Positions 18,192 to 27,790 of a stretch of DNA of 64,000 bases are shown piece after piece. This stretch comes from Streptomyces gelaticus (GTDB lineage: Bacteria > Actinomycetota > Actinomycetes > Streptomycetales > Streptomycetaceae): the NCBI RefSeq assembly GCF_014649535.1, contig NZ_BMTF01000024.1:56781-120780 (forward strand). The letters are read 5' to 3'. A model generated the notes under the pieces. That model worked only from the letters and a program-made list of their open reading frames with translations, searched no databases and was not told the origin of the DNA. Every line of letters begins with the position of its first letter. The first letter of the stretch is position 1. The position numbers and the translations under genes were made by a program.

Positions 18192-21100
18192 GTGACGGAC
18201 GCACGGGACGTGGAGAGCGTGGCGCAGGCCCCGGGGTGGGCTCGGCGGCTGTGCGGTTACGCATGGCGCTACCGGCGCAATGTGCTGCTGGCGCTCGGTT
18301 CGTCGCTCGCCGGCATGGCGGTGATGGCGCTCGTCCCGCTGATCACCAAGGTGATCATCGACGACGTGGTCGTCGGCCACACCCGGTCCCTCGCCGTCTG
18401 GACCGGGCTCCTCATAGCCGCCGCGGCCCTGGTGTACGTGGCCACGTACATCCGCCGGTACTACGGCGGCCGGCTCGCCCTCGACGTTCAGCACGACCTC
18501 CGTACCGAGATGTACGGAACGATCACCCGCCTCGACGGGAAGCGGCAGGACGAGCTGTCCACCGGCCAGGTCGTCGGGCGCGCCACCAGCGACCTCCAGC
18601 TGATCCAGGGACTCCTGTTCATGCTCCCGATGACGATCGGGAACGTACTGCTCTTCCTCATCTCGCTGGCGATCATGGCGTGGCTCTCGCCGCTGCTCAC
18701 CCTGATCGCGATCGCCGTCGCCCCCGCCCTCTGGTTCATCGCCCGCCACTCCCGCGCCCGGCTCTTCCCCGCCACCTGGTACGCCCAGGGGCAGGCCGCC
18801 GCCGTCGCCGGGGTCGTCGACGGGGCCGTCTCCGGGGTCCGGGTCGTCAAGGGGTTCGGGCAGGAGGAACAGGAGACCGGCAAACTGCGCGAGGTCGGGC
18901 GGAAGCTGTTCGCCGGGCGGCTGCGGACCATCCGGCTGAACGCCCGCTACACCCCCGCCCTCCAGGCCGTCCCCGCGCTCGGCCAGGTCGCGATGCTGGC
19001 CCTCGGCGGCTGGCTCGCCACCCGGGGCGAGATCACCCTCGGCACCTTCGTCGCGTTCTCCACCTACCTCGCCCAGCTCGTCGGCCCGGTCCGGATGCTC
19101 GCCATGGTCCTCACCGTCGGACAGCAGGCCAGGGCCGGTGTCGAGCGCGTACTGGAACTCATCGACACCGAGCCGACCATGAAGGACGGCACCAAGGAAC
19201 TCCCGGCCGACGCCCCCGCGAGCGTCGAGTTCGAGGACGTACGGTTCGGCTACGACGAGGAGCGCCCCGTCCTCGACGGGTTCTCGCTGACCATCGAGCC
19301 CGGCGAGACCGTCGCCGTCGTCGGCGCGTCCGGCAGCGGGAAGTCCACCGTCTCGCTGCTGCTGCCCCGCTTCTACGACGTGACGCACGGCGCCGTCCTG
19401 GTCGGCGGCCACGACGTCCGCGAGCTGACCCACGAGTCCCTGCGTGCCGCCATCGGCCTCGTGCCGGAGGACAGCTTCCTGTTCTCCGACACCGTCCGCG
19501 CCAACATCGCCTACGGCCTCCCCGACGCCACCCAGGAACAGATCGAGCAGGCCGCCCGCGCCGCCCAGGCCGACCGATTCATCGCCGAGCTGCCCGAGGG
19601 CTACGACACCAAGGTGGGCGAGCACGGACTCACCCTCTCCGGCGGCCAGCGCCAGCGCGTCGCGCTCGCCCGCGCCATCCTCACCGACCCCCGGCTGCTC
19701 CTCCTCGACGACGCCACCTCCGCCGTCGACGCCCGCGTCGAGCACGAGATCCACGAGGCGCTGCGCCAGGTGATGGCCGGGCGCACCACCCTGCTGATCG
19801 CCCACCGCCGCTCCACCCTGGGCCTCGCCGACCGGATCGCCGTCCTGGAGCACGGCCGGCTCGCCGACATCGGTACCCACGAGGAGCTGGAGCGCCGCTC
19901 CCCGCTCTACCGGCGGCTGCTCACCGACCCGGACGAGCTGGGCGGCACCTCGCCCGGACACCAGCGGCCGGCCCCCGCCGCCGACACCACCCCCGAGGAC
20001 GAGCGCGCGCTCCAGGAGGAGCTGGACGCCGAGTTCGACGCCGAGCGCGGCATCAGCCCCCACCTGTGGGTCCGCAAGGAGGAGCCGCGCGACACCGGGG
20101 CGGCCGGCATGCCCGCCACCCCCGAGCTGCTCGCCCAGGTCGCGGCGCTGCCGCCCGCCACCGACACCCCCGGCATCGACGAGGCGCGGGCCGTCCGCGC
20201 CGAGGGCTCCTACGGGCTGCGCAGGCTGCTGAGCGGCTTCGGGCTGCCGCTGCTGGTGAGCCTGGTACTGGTCGCGGCCGACGCGGGCGCCGGTCTGCTG
20301 CTGCCGGTGCTGATCCGGCACGGCATCGACCAGGGCGTCTCGCAGCTGGCGCTCGGCGCCGTCTGGGCGGCCTCCGCGCTGGCCCTCGTCGTCGTCCTCG
20401 TGCAGTGGGCCGCCCAGATCGGCGAGACCCGCATGACGGGCCGCACCGGCGAACGGGTGCTGTACGCACTGCGGTTGAAGATCTTCGCGCAGCTCCAGCG
20501 GCTCGGCCTGGACTACTACGAGCGTGAGCTGACCGGCCGGATCATGACCCGGATGACGACGGACGTGGACGCGCTGTCGACGTTCCTGCAGACCGGACTG
20601 GTCACGGCCTTCGTCTCCGTCGTCACCTTCTTCGGCATCATGGTCGCGCTGCTCGTCCTCGACGTGCAGCTGGCCCTCGTCGTCTTCGCGACACTGCCGG
20701 CCCTGGTCATCGGTACGTTCTTCTTCCGCCGCAAGAGCGTGAAGGCGTACGAGCTGGCCCGCGAACGCATCGGCGTCGTCAACGCCGACCTCCAGGAGTC
20801 CGTCTCCGGGCTGCGGATCGTGCAGGCCTTCCGCCGCGAGGCCGACGGCGCCGACCGGTTCGCGGAGCGCAGCGACCACTACCGCGAGGCCAGGGTCCGC
20901 GGCCAGTGGCTGATATCGGTCTACTTCCCGTTCGTGCAGCTGCTGTCCTCGGTGGCCGCGGCCGCCGTCCTGATCGTCGGCGCGGGCCGGGTCGACAACG
21001 GCACGCTCACCACCGGTGCGCTGGTCGCGTACCTCCTCTACATCGACCTGTTCTTCGCCCCGGTGCAGCAGCTCTCCCAGGTCTTCGACGGCTACCAGCA

Positions 21101-21947
21101 GGCCACCGTCTCCCTCGGCCGCATCCAGGAGCTGCTGCGCGAGCCGACCTCCACCGACGCCGCGGACGAACCGCTGGACGTGCCGTCGCTGCGCGGCGAG
21201 ATCGCCTTCGAGGACGTGTCCTTCGCGTACGGGAGCGGCGACGACGCCGAGGAGGCGCTCGTCGGCGTCGACCTGCGGATACCGGCCGGGCAGACGGTCG
21301 CGTTCGTCGGTGAGACCGGCGCGGGGAAGTCCACCCTCGTCAAGCTCGTCGCCCGGTTCTACGATCCGACCGGCGGTCGGGTCACCGCGGACGGCACCGA
21401 TCTGCGCCGCCTCGACCTCACCGCGTACCGGCACCGGCTCGGAGTCGTCCCGCAGGAGGCGTACCTCTTCGCGGGTACGGTCCGCGACGCGATCGCCTAC
21501 GGGCGGCCCGAGGCCACCGACGCCGAGGTGGAGGCGGCGGCGCGGGCCGTCGGCGCCCACGACATGATCGCCACCCTGGACGGCGGCTATCTGCACGAGG
21601 TCGCCGAGAGGGGCCGCAACCTCTCGGCCGGCCAGCGCCAGCTGATCGCGCTGGCCCGCGCCGAACTCGTCGACCCGGACGTCCTGTTGCTCGACGAGGC
21701 GACCGCCTCTCTGGACCTGGCCAGCGAGGCCCTGGTCAACCAGGCGACCGACCGTCTCACCGGCCGCCGCACCACCCTGGTCGTCGCCCACCGGCTGACC
21801 ACGGCGGCCCGCGCCGACCGGGTGGTGGTGATGGACCACGGCCGGGTCGTCGAGGACGGCACGCATGACGAACTCCTGGCCAGGGAAGGGCAGTACGCCG
21901 TGCTGTGGCGCACCTTCATCGGGGAGGACGAGCCCGCCGGGGTGTGA
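18192..21947 (+). CDS. Fused two-half ABC exporter (TMD-NBD-TMD-NBD)
   Basis: A 1251-aa protein that joins both halves of a heterodimer-type multidrug or lipid exporter. TMD1 covers about residues 30-310 and NBD1 345-575, with Walker A GASGSGKST (378-386), signature LSGGQ (482-486) and Walker B LLLLDD. TMD2 covers about 680-960 and NBD2 995-1235, with GETGAGKST near 1040, signature LSAGQ near 1144 and LLLDEATASLD near 1165. In NBD1 the catalytic Glu is Asp507 and the Q-loop reads VPEDSFLF, while NBD2 keeps Glu and has an altered signature. This gives one degenerate and one consensus ATP site, as in known asymmetric exporters. The substrate is unknown and the neighbours give no clue. Confidence 0.9.
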   Translation: MTDARDVESVAQAPGWARRLCGYAWRYRRNVLLALGSSLAGMAVMALVPLITKVIIDDVVVGHTRSLAVWTGLLIAAAALVYVATYIRRYYGGRLALDVQHDLRTEMYGTITRLDGKRQDELSTGQVVGRATSDLQLIQGLLFMLPMTIGNVLLFLISLAIMAWLSPLLTLIAIAVAPALWFIARHSRARLFPATWYAQGQAAAVAGVVDGAVSGVRVVKGFGQEEQETGKLREVGRKLFAGRLRTIRLNARYTPALQAVPALGQVAMLALGGWLATRGEITLGTFVAFSTYLAQLVGPVRMLAMVLTVGQQARAGVERVLELIDTEPTMKDGTKELPADAPASVEFEDVRFGYDEERPVLDGFSLTIEPGETVAVVGASGSGKSTVSLLLPRFYDVTHGAVLVGGHDVRELTHESLRAAIGLVPEDSFLFSDTVRANIAYGLPDATQEQIEQAARAAQADRFIAELPEGYDTKVGEHGLTLSGGQRQRVALARAILTDPRLLLLDDATSAVDARVEHEIHEALRQVMAGRTTLLIAHRRSTLGLADRIAVLEHGRLADIGTHEELERRSPLYRRLLTDPDELGGTSPGHQRPAPAADTTPEDERALQEELDAEFDAERGISPHLWVRKEEPRDTGAAGMPATPELLAQVAALPPATDTPGIDEARAVRAEGSYGLRRLLSGFGLPLLVSLVLVAADAGAGLLLPVLIRHGIDQGVSQLALGAVWAASALALVVVLVQWAAQIGETRMTGRTGERVLYALRLKIFAQLQRLGLDYYERELTGRIMTRMTTDVDALSTFLQTGLVTAFVSVVTFFGIMVALLVLDVQLALVVFATLPALVIGTFFFRRKSVKAYELARERIGVVNADLQESVSGLRIVQAFRREADGADRFAERSDHYREARVRGQWLISVYFPFVQLLSSVAAAAVLIVGAGRVDNGTLTTGALVAYLLYIDLFFAPVQQLSQVFDGYQQATVSLGRIQELLREPTSTDAADEPLDVPSLRGEIAFEDVSFAYGSGDDAEEALVGVDLRIPAGQTVAFVGETGAGKSTLVKLVARFYDPTGGRVTADGTDLRRLDLTAYRHRLGVVPQEAYLFAGTVRDAIAYGRPEATDAEVEAAARAVGAHDMIATLDGGYLHEVAERGRNLSAGQRQLIALARAELVDPDVLLLDEATASLDLASEALVNQATDRLTGRRTTLVVAHRLTTAARADRVVVMDHGRVVEDGTHDELLAREGQYAVLWRTFIGEDEPAGV

Positions 21948-21968
21948 GCGGCGAAACCGCCCGCCGGG

Positions 21969-22466
21969 TCACCGGCCGATGCCGGAGATCTTCCCGGTCC
22001 GCAGGTCCGAGCGCACGGTCAGGTACGAGTACGTGGGGTGCTTGCCGCCGCTCCAGGTGAGCCGCACCGTCGACCAGGTGTGGCCGGCGGCGCTGTCTCC
22101 CGGGGTGACCCGGAAGGCGAGCGGGGTGTTCTGGGCGCGGAGCACCCCGTCCGCGTGGTTGCGCTGCTCCCAGGTCTTCAGCTCGGAGCGCAGGTGAGGG
22201 GTCAGATAGAAGGTTCTCAGGGCGGTGGCGAGCCGGCCGCCGTCCTCGGCGGCGACGGCGTCGATGTAGGCGCCGTAGAAGTGGGCGACCTGCTGGTAGG
22301 CGGGGGAGGCGATGTCGCTGCGTACCGGCACCGGGGTCCGCGGCGCCTGCGGGGCCGCCGCGACCGCCGGGACCGCGGCGACGGAGGTGAGGAGAGCGGA
22401 GGCGAGCAGCGTCCGGCCGGTGAGGCGTCGGCTGCGCGGGCCCTGTGCATTGCGGTCTCGAAGCAT
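21969..22466 (-). CDS. Secreted protein of unknown function
   Basis: A 165-aa exported protein. The n-region is Arg-rich (RSRRLTGRTLLASALLTSVA) and a cleavage site is likely after AVAAA near residue 37. The mature part (YQQVAHFYGAYIDAVAAED, ... HLRSELKTWEQRNHADGVLR) looks like a small alpha+beta fold similar in feel to NTF2-like secreted domains, but no family can be named. It is convergent with the ABC exporter (21-bp gap). Confidence 0.7.
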   Translation of the reverse strand: MLRDRNAQGPRSRRLTGRTLLASALLTSVAAVPAVAAAPQAPRTPVPVRSDIASPAYQQVAHFYGAYIDAVAAEDGGRLATALRTFYLTPHLRSELKTWEQRNHADGVLRAQNTPLAFRVTPGDSAAGHTWSTVRLTWSGGKHPTYSYLTVRSDLRTGKISGIGR

Positions 22467-22737
22467 GGCAGTTCCTGCCTTTCGTGTGGCTCCGTCCAGT
22501 TGGAGTCATGCTGTGGCGATTCGGTTGCGCAGGGTGCGGAGCGCGCCGAATGCAACCTTCGGATGGCCTCCTGCGTCGTACGCATGTATGCGTATGCGCC
22601 GAGTAAGGGTGCAAGTGTTCGACCGGGCGATGGGGTTGTCGGTGATCAGAGGGACGGGAAAGTCCGGAAAGGCTGAATGGCCCGGCGGGGGTGGTGGCAG
22701 AGGCGGAAGCGGGAACGGTTCTCGTGCCGGCCGCCGG

Positions 22738-23109
22738 ATGCTGGTGCGCTCGGTCGTTCTGCCGCTGGTGGCCGCCCTCGGCCTGGTGCTCGGCGGTCCC
22801 GCGGTCGGCCGCGCCGACGCCGCGTCGGTCTGCGCCGGGCGCCCCGCGAAGACGGTCCCGTTCAAGACCGGCGAGCTGCGCGTCTACAAGAACCGTTCCT
22901 ACGCCTGCGCGACAGCCGTCGCCAAGAAGCCGGGCCGGCCCCGGCCGATGTCCGTGACGATCCAGGCGCGCGGCGGCAGCCCCGTCGTCGACAGCGGCAG
23001 ATTCACCAAGCAGGCAGGCCCGGTGACGGTCCATGCGCTCAACCGGTGCGTCAGGGCCTCGGCCGCGATCTCGGGGAAGTCGGGCTCCACGGGCTGGATC
23101 CTCTGCTGA
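22738..23109 (+). CDS. Small secreted protein with three to four cysteines
   Basis: A protein of 123 aa if the ATG at 22738 is used: MLVRSVVLPLVAALGLVLGG is a signal peptide, with cleavage near GRADA. The basic mature part has Cys near residues 31, 56, 105 and 123, ending GWILC. No family recognised. Upstream ATG codons in the same frame (for example 22630) would give a longer n-region without better ribosome sites, so the start is uncertain. The 271-bp gap to the divergent secreted protein gene holds no other gene that I can see. Confidence 0.6.
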   Translation: MLVRSVVLPLVAALGLVLGGPAVGRADAASVCAGRPAKTVPFKTGELRVYKNRSYACATAVAKKPGRPRPMSVTIQARGGSPVVDSGRFTKQAGPVTVHALNRCVRASAAISGKSGSTGWILC

Positions 23110-23213
23110 GCCGCGGGCCCGGACACGTGGTTCTGCCGCGCCGACCGGGTCTGGCGGCACAGGTGTCGCCCCGCTAGGTTCACGACGACTGTTGTGACTC
23201 CCGGGGAGGGCGT

Positions 23214-24680
23214 ATGCGCAAGGCGTTCAGAGGGTTCCTGTCGCTCGCGATGCTCATCGGCACAGTGGGTGCGACCGGCGCCTCGGCCGGGGCGGCCACC
23301 GCCGCGGAACCGTCCGCGTACCGGAGCACGGCCGGTGAGAGCGGTACGAGCACGGACATCAAGGACCGCATCCTGGCCATCCCGGGAATGAGCCTCATCG
23401 AGGAGAAGCCCTACCCGGGCTACCGCTTCTTCGTCCTCAACTACACCCAGCCGGTCGATCACCAGAACCCGTCCAAGGGCACCTTTCAGCAGCGCATCAC
23501 CCTGCTGCACAAGGACACGTCCCGCCCGACGGTCTTCAGCACCAGTGGATACAACGTCTCCACGAACCCCGGCCGCGCAGAGCCGACCCGGATCACCGAC
23601 GGCAACCAGGTCTCCCTGGAATACCGCTACTTCACCCCTTCGCGTCCCGCGCCCGCCGACTGGTCCAAGCTCGACATCCGGCAGGCCGCCAGTGACCAGC
23701 ACCGCGTCTTCACCGCGCTGAAGCAGATCTACCCCGAGAACTGGCTGACCACCGGCGTCTCCAAGGGCGGCATGACGGCCACGTACTACGAGCGCTACTA
23801 CCCCGGGGACATGGACGGCGTGGTCGCGTACGTCGCGCCCAACGACGTGGTCGACAAGGAGGATTCGGCCTACGACCGGTTCTTCGAGCACGTGGGCACC
23901 AAGGAGTGCCGCGACCGGGTGAACGCCGTCCAGCGCGAGGCGCTGGTCCGCCGCGAGCCGCTGGAGAAGAAGTACCGGGAGTACGCCGCCGACGGCGGAT
24001 ACACCTTCGCCACCACCGGCTCGCTGGACAAGGCGTACGAGGCCGTCGTCCTGGACTACGCCTGGGCCTACTGGCAGTACAGCCTGCTGTCCGACTGCGA
24101 CACGATCCCGGCCGACGCCGCCTCGGCCACCGACCAGGCGATCTGGGACTCCGTCGACTCGGTCTCCGGCTTCTCCACCTACACCGACCAGGGCCTGGAG
24201 CGGTACACCCCGTACTACTACCAGGCGGGCACCCAGCTCGGTTCGCCCGACATCCGCCAGCCGTGGCTCGGCGGACTCAGCCGGTACGGATACCAGCCGC
24301 CGCGCACCTTCGTACCGCGCTCCATCCCGATGAAGTTCCAGCCGTCGGTGATGCGCGACGTCGACACGTGGGTGCGGCGCCACGCCGACCGGATGCTGTA
24401 CGTGTACGGGGAGAACGACCCGTGGGGCGCGGAGCGCTTCCGGCCCGGTGCGGGCTCCCGTGACAGCTATGTCATGACCGTGCCCGGCGGCAACCACGGC
24501 GCCGCCGTGGCCGGGCTCGCCGAGGCCGACCGGGCGAAGGCCACCGCGGCCGTCCTGCGCTGGGCGGGCGTCGCCCCGGCCGCCGTCCGGGACGACCCGG
24601 CGAAGGCGAAGCCGCTCGCGAAGTTCGACGCGCGGCTCGACGAGCGGGACGTGCTGAACGAGCACGGGCCGCGGTTGTAG
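23214..24680 (+). CDS. Secreted tripeptidyl aminopeptidase, peptidase family S37 (PS-10)
   Basis: A 488-aa exported serine peptidase. The signal peptide spans residues 1-31 (FLSLAMLIGTVGATGASAG, cleavage near ATAAE). The alpha/beta-hydrolase nucleophile is Ser183 in TTGVSKGGMT; the acid is the Asp of YGENDPWGA and the base is the His of VPGGNHGAAV. FTPSRPAPADWSKLDIRQAA and length match the S37 family described from Streptomyces lividans, which releases N-terminal tripeptides outside the cell. A long inverted repeat (24698-24730) follows and serves both this gene and the convergent GH3 gene. Confidence 0.92.
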   Translation: MRKAFRGFLSLAMLIGTVGATGASAGAATAAEPSAYRSTAGESGTSTDIKDRILAIPGMSLIEEKPYPGYRFFVLNYTQPVDHQNPSKGTFQQRITLLHKDTSRPTVFSTSGYNVSTNPGRAEPTRITDGNQVSLEYRYFTPSRPAPADWSKLDIRQAASDQHRVFTALKQIYPENWLTTGVSKGGMTATYYERYYPGDMDGVVAYVAPNDVVDKEDSAYDRFFEHVGTKECRDRVNAVQREALVRREPLEKKYREYAADGGYTFATTGSLDKAYEAVVLDYAWAYWQYSLLSDCDTIPADAASATDQAIWDSVDSVSGFSTYTDQGLERYTPYYYQAGTQLGSPDIRQPWLGGLSRYGYQPPRTFVPRSIPMKFQPSVMRDVDTWVRRHADRMLYVYGENDPWGAERFRPGAGSRDSYVMTVPGGNHGAAVAGLAEADRAKATAAVLRWAGVAPAAVRDDPAKAKPLAKFDARLDERDVLNEHGPRL

Positions 24681-24697
24681 CGGTTCCGGGTGCCGGG

Positions 24698-24730
24698 GCG
24701 GGGGCTGTGCGCGCGGCGCACAGCCCCCGC
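24698..24730. terminator. Bidirectional terminator-like hairpin
   Basis: A 15-bp perfect stem (GCGGGGGCTGTGCGC with its complement) over a 3-base loop, in the 62-bp gap between two convergent genes. No long T-run, as is common in Streptomyces. Confidence 0.8.
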
Positions 24731-24742
24731 GTGCTTCTTCGG

Positions 24743-26596
24743 CTAGTACGTCAGCCCGTAGCCGACCGGGTGCAGCACCCGGGCCGGATCGTCCGCGCGC
24801 TGCACCGGGACCGGCAGGGTGCCCCGCGGCTCGGCGCGGCCCGCGATCACCCGGGCGGCGGCCCGCAGTTCGACATCGGTCCAGGAGTACGTGGCCAGGT
24901 TCGCCGCGAACCCGGTCCCGGCCAGCTGGGCGATGTCGTACGGATTGCGGATCGCGACCGTGATCACCGGGACACCGGTGGCCGCCAGGGCGCTCACCAG
25001 GGTGCGCTGCGAGCTGGTCGCCGAGACGTTGTACGTCGCCACGACCACCGCGTCCTTGCCTCGCGCGGCCGCCACCGCCTCGTCGATCTTCGCCCTGGCG
25101 GGGGCGGTGCCGGTGGACAGCGCGGTCGCCGCGTACCCCAGTTCGCCGAAGGCGGTGGCCAGCGTGGTGGTCGGCGGTCCGGTGGTGCCGGACGGGGAGG
25201 CCGGGTCGGCGCCGACCACCAGCAGGTTCTTGTGGGAGCGGCGGGAGAGCGGCAGCACCGCGCCGTCGTTGGCGAGCAGGGTGGTGGTGCGCTCGGCGAT
25301 CCGGTCGGCGGCGGCGAGGTGCGCCCGGGTGCCGACGGTGCGGTCCACCCCCGAGTGGCTGACAAAGGGGTTGTCGAACAGCCCGAGCTTCGTCTTCAGC
25401 CGCAGGATGCGCAGGATCGATTCATCAATCCGGGCCTCGCTGATCTCACCGCTCTTCACGGCCGCCAGGACGGCGTTCCAGGAGACGTCCAGGCTCGGCG
25501 GGTTGAGCAGCTGGTCGACGCCGGCCTTGAGGGCGAGGACCGGCACGCGGTCGTCGCCGTACTTCGTGCGCACCCCCTCCATGCCGAGCGAGTCGGTCAC
25601 CACGACACCGTCGTAGCCGAGCTCCTCGCGCAGGATGCCGGTGAGGATCGGGTGGGACAGCGTCGCCGGGTCCTCGGCGGGGTCCAGCGCCGGGACCACG
25701 ATGTGCGCGGTCATGATCGAGTCGATGCCCGCCGCGATCGCGGCCCGGAACGGCGGCTCGTCCAGCTCGGCCCACTGCTCCCGGGTGTGGTTGATGACGG
25801 GCAGACCGGTGTGGCTGTCGGTGCTGGTGTCGCCGTGGCCCGGGAAGTGCTTGGCCGTCGAGGCGATCCTGCTGCTCTGATACCCCTTCACCTGCGCGGC
25901 GACCATGGCGGCCACGGACTGCGGGTCGGAGCCGAAGGAACGTACGCCGATCACCGGGTTGGCCGGGTTGACGTTGACGTCGGCGTCCGGGGCGTAGTTC
26001 TGGTTGATGCCGATCGCGGCCAGTTCGGCGCCCGCGATCTGTCCGGCCCGGCGGGCGTCGGAGCGCGAACCGCCCGCGCCCAGCGCCATCGCGCCCGGCA
26101 TCAGGGTGGCGGGCTCGCCGACCCGGCAGACGATGCCGTGCTCCTGGTCGGTGGAGACGAGCAGCGGCAGCGGGGTGGGACCGGCGAGACCGGCGCGCTG
26201 GATGCCGTTGGAGAGGTCGGCGATCTGGTGCGGGTCGCGGGTGTTGTGCGCCCAGGCGAAGTAGATGATTCCGCCGACGTGGTACTTGCCGATCATCTCG
26301 GCGGCCGTGCGGACCCCGATCTCGGCCATGTTGGCGTCGATGTCGGCCTGGTCGGGGGCGGTGGCGGAATGCCCGTACACCCGCATCACGAAGAGCTGCC
26401 CGACCTTCTCCTCCAGGGTCATCCCGGAGATGATCCGCTTGAGGCGTTCGGTGGTGGCGGCTGAATCGTGCTGTCCGCTGCTCGCGGATCGCTGGGCGGC
26501 GAGCGCGCCGGGCGCGAGGCCCGCGCCCGTGACGGTGGCGACTGCCGTCGCGGCGGTAGCGGTGAGGAGGGTGCGTCTGGAGGGGCGGTGGTGCAC
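24743..26596 (-). CDS. Tat-exported glycoside hydrolase family 3 (NagZ-like beta-N-acetylhexosaminidase)
   Basis: A 617-aa protein. The N-terminus HHRPSRRTLLTATAATAVA is a twin-arginine signal. The GH3 N-domain follows, with MTLEEKVGQLFVMRV, KHFPGHGDTSTDSHTGLPVI (the flexible His-Asp acid/base loop of NagZ-type enzymes) and the nucleophile Asp in VVVTDSLGMEGV. A GH3 C-domain follows at about 420-617. It should release terminal N-acetylglucosamine from wall or chitin-type glycans outside the cell; beta-glucosidase activity is the alternative. The GTG at 26594-26596 is preceded by GAAGGAG at 5 bases. Confidence 0.88.
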   Translation of the reverse strand: MHHRPSRRTLLTATAATAVATVTGAGLAPGALAAQRSASSGQHDSAATTERLKRIISGMTLEEKVGQLFVMRVYGHSATAPDQADIDANMAEIGVRTAAEMIGKYHVGGIIYFAWAHNTRDPHQIADLSNGIQRAGLAGPTPLPLLVSTDQEHGIVCRVGEPATLMPGAMALGAGGSRSDARRAGQIAGAELAAIGINQNYAPDADVNVNPANPVIGVRSFGSDPQSVAAMVAAQVKGYQSSRIASTAKHFPGHGDTSTDSHTGLPVINHTREQWAELDEPPFRAAIAAGIDSIMTAHIVVPALDPAEDPATLSHPILTGILREELGYDGVVVTDSLGMEGVRTKYGDDRVPVLALKAGVDQLLNPPSLDVSWNAVLAAVKSGEISEARIDESILRILRLKTKLGLFDNPFVSHSGVDRTVGTRAHLAAADRIAERTTTLLANDGAVLPLSRRSHKNLLVVGADPASPSGTTGPPTTTLATAFGELGYAATALSTGTAPARAKIDEAVAAARGKDAVVVATYNVSATSSQRTLVSALAATGVPVITVAIRNPYDIAQLAGTGFAANLATYSWTDVELRAAARVIAGRAEPRGTLPVPVQRADDPARVLHPVGYGLTY

Positions 26597-26678
26597 GTGA
26601 GCTCCTTCGGCCGTACTCGGGGACGAGGGGGTGAAAGAAACTTCCAAGGAGCACGGATATCCAGAAAATAACTTCCGG

Positions 26679-27645
26679 TCAAGGGTTCGGACCGTTTTGA
26701 GCGCCTCCGGCGTGGCAGGCGTCCGCCCCGTCCCCGCCCCAGTCCTGACCCAGCCCCACCGCGGCGCCGTGCGCCCGCAGCGCGGAGACCGCCGCCGTGA
26801 TCGCGGGCCGCCTCCGTACGCCACAGCGCGTACAGCCGCCGCACCGGTACGGGATCGAGCGGCACCGCCACCACCCCCGGCGGCAGTTGCCCCCGGCCCA
26901 GGCGCGGGATCATCGCGACCCCGAGGCCGGCGGCCAGCAGCGCCAGCTGGGTGTGGTTCTCCTCCGCCCGGTGCCGGATGTCCGGCTCGTGGCCCGCCGC
27001 CCGCAAGGTCCGCACGAGCCAGTCGTGGCAGACCGTCCCCGGCGGCTGGCAGATCCACCGCTCGCCCGCCAGTTCCTCGCGCCGCACCGCCTCCCGCCCG
27101 GCCAGGCGATGCCCCTCGGGCACCAGCAGATCGCAGTGGTCGTCGCCGATCACCGCCTGCGCCACGCCCTCGGGGGCGGGCAGCGGGGCGATGTCCCAGT
27201 CGTGCGCGACCGCCAGATCGATCACGCCCTTGGCCACCAGGTCGACCGAGAGATGCGGATCGACCTCGGTCATCCGGACGTCCAGGGCCGTGTGGTCCCG
27301 GCCCAGCTCCGCCAGCACCCCGGGCAGCAGCCCGCGCGCCGCGGAGGCGAACGCGCCGATCGACAGCCGTCCGGTCGGCCGCCCCCTGCGCTCCTCCAGC
27401 GAGGTCTCGGCGCGCTCCACGATGGCCAGCAACTGCTGGGCCGTCGCGGCCAGATGGAGTGCCTCCTCGGTCAGCGCGACACCGCGCCCGCGCCGTTCGA
27501 GCAGCGTCGTACGGGTCTCCCGCTCCAGCTTGGTGATCTGCTGCGAGACCGCCGACGGGGTGTAGCCGAGCGCGGCGGCGGCCCCCGCGACGGAGCCATG
27601 GACGGAGACGGCGTGCAGGGCGCGCAGCCGGGCCAGATCGAGCAC
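26679..27645 (-). CDS. LysR-family regulator with a probable C-terminal frameshift
   Basis: An intact helix-turn-helix (LARLRALHAVSVHGSVAGAA, TPSAVSQQITKLE) and effector domain (TGRLSIGAFASAARGLLP, LAAGLGVAMIPRLG) run to about residue 280. At 26803-26810 the frame breaks: the original frame continues into arginine-rich sequence and overlaps the GH3 gene by 178 bp, while the next frame gives the expected ending ITAAVSALRAHGAAVG and a stop at 26679. The coordinates follow that restored version. It is divergent from the EamA transporter gene 145 bp away, its likely target. A sequencing error is possible. Confidence 0.75.
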
Positions 27646-27790
27646 CGGACCTCCCGGACCTCGGTGGTGTGTCGACGACGCGCCGACTGATCCGTCGGCC
27701 GATCGTCGCGTGATTCATTAGCAGCACTCAATTCCACCATGAAGAAATCCGCGCTGGTGCTACATGGTCGGCGCGGGTGATCCTCGATCC

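Noticed and set aside
18096..21866. A 1256-codon minus-strand frame opposite the ABC exporter
   Set aside because: Highly repetitive Asp/Gly/Val/Gln composition and no domain; it mirrors the exporter gene, whose motifs are complete.
24743..27727. A 994-codon frame extending the GH3 protein through the LysR gene
   Set aside because: The part before the Tat signal is low-complexity and out of frame with the LysR motifs; the GTG at 26594-26596 with its ribosome site and signal peptide is the real start.
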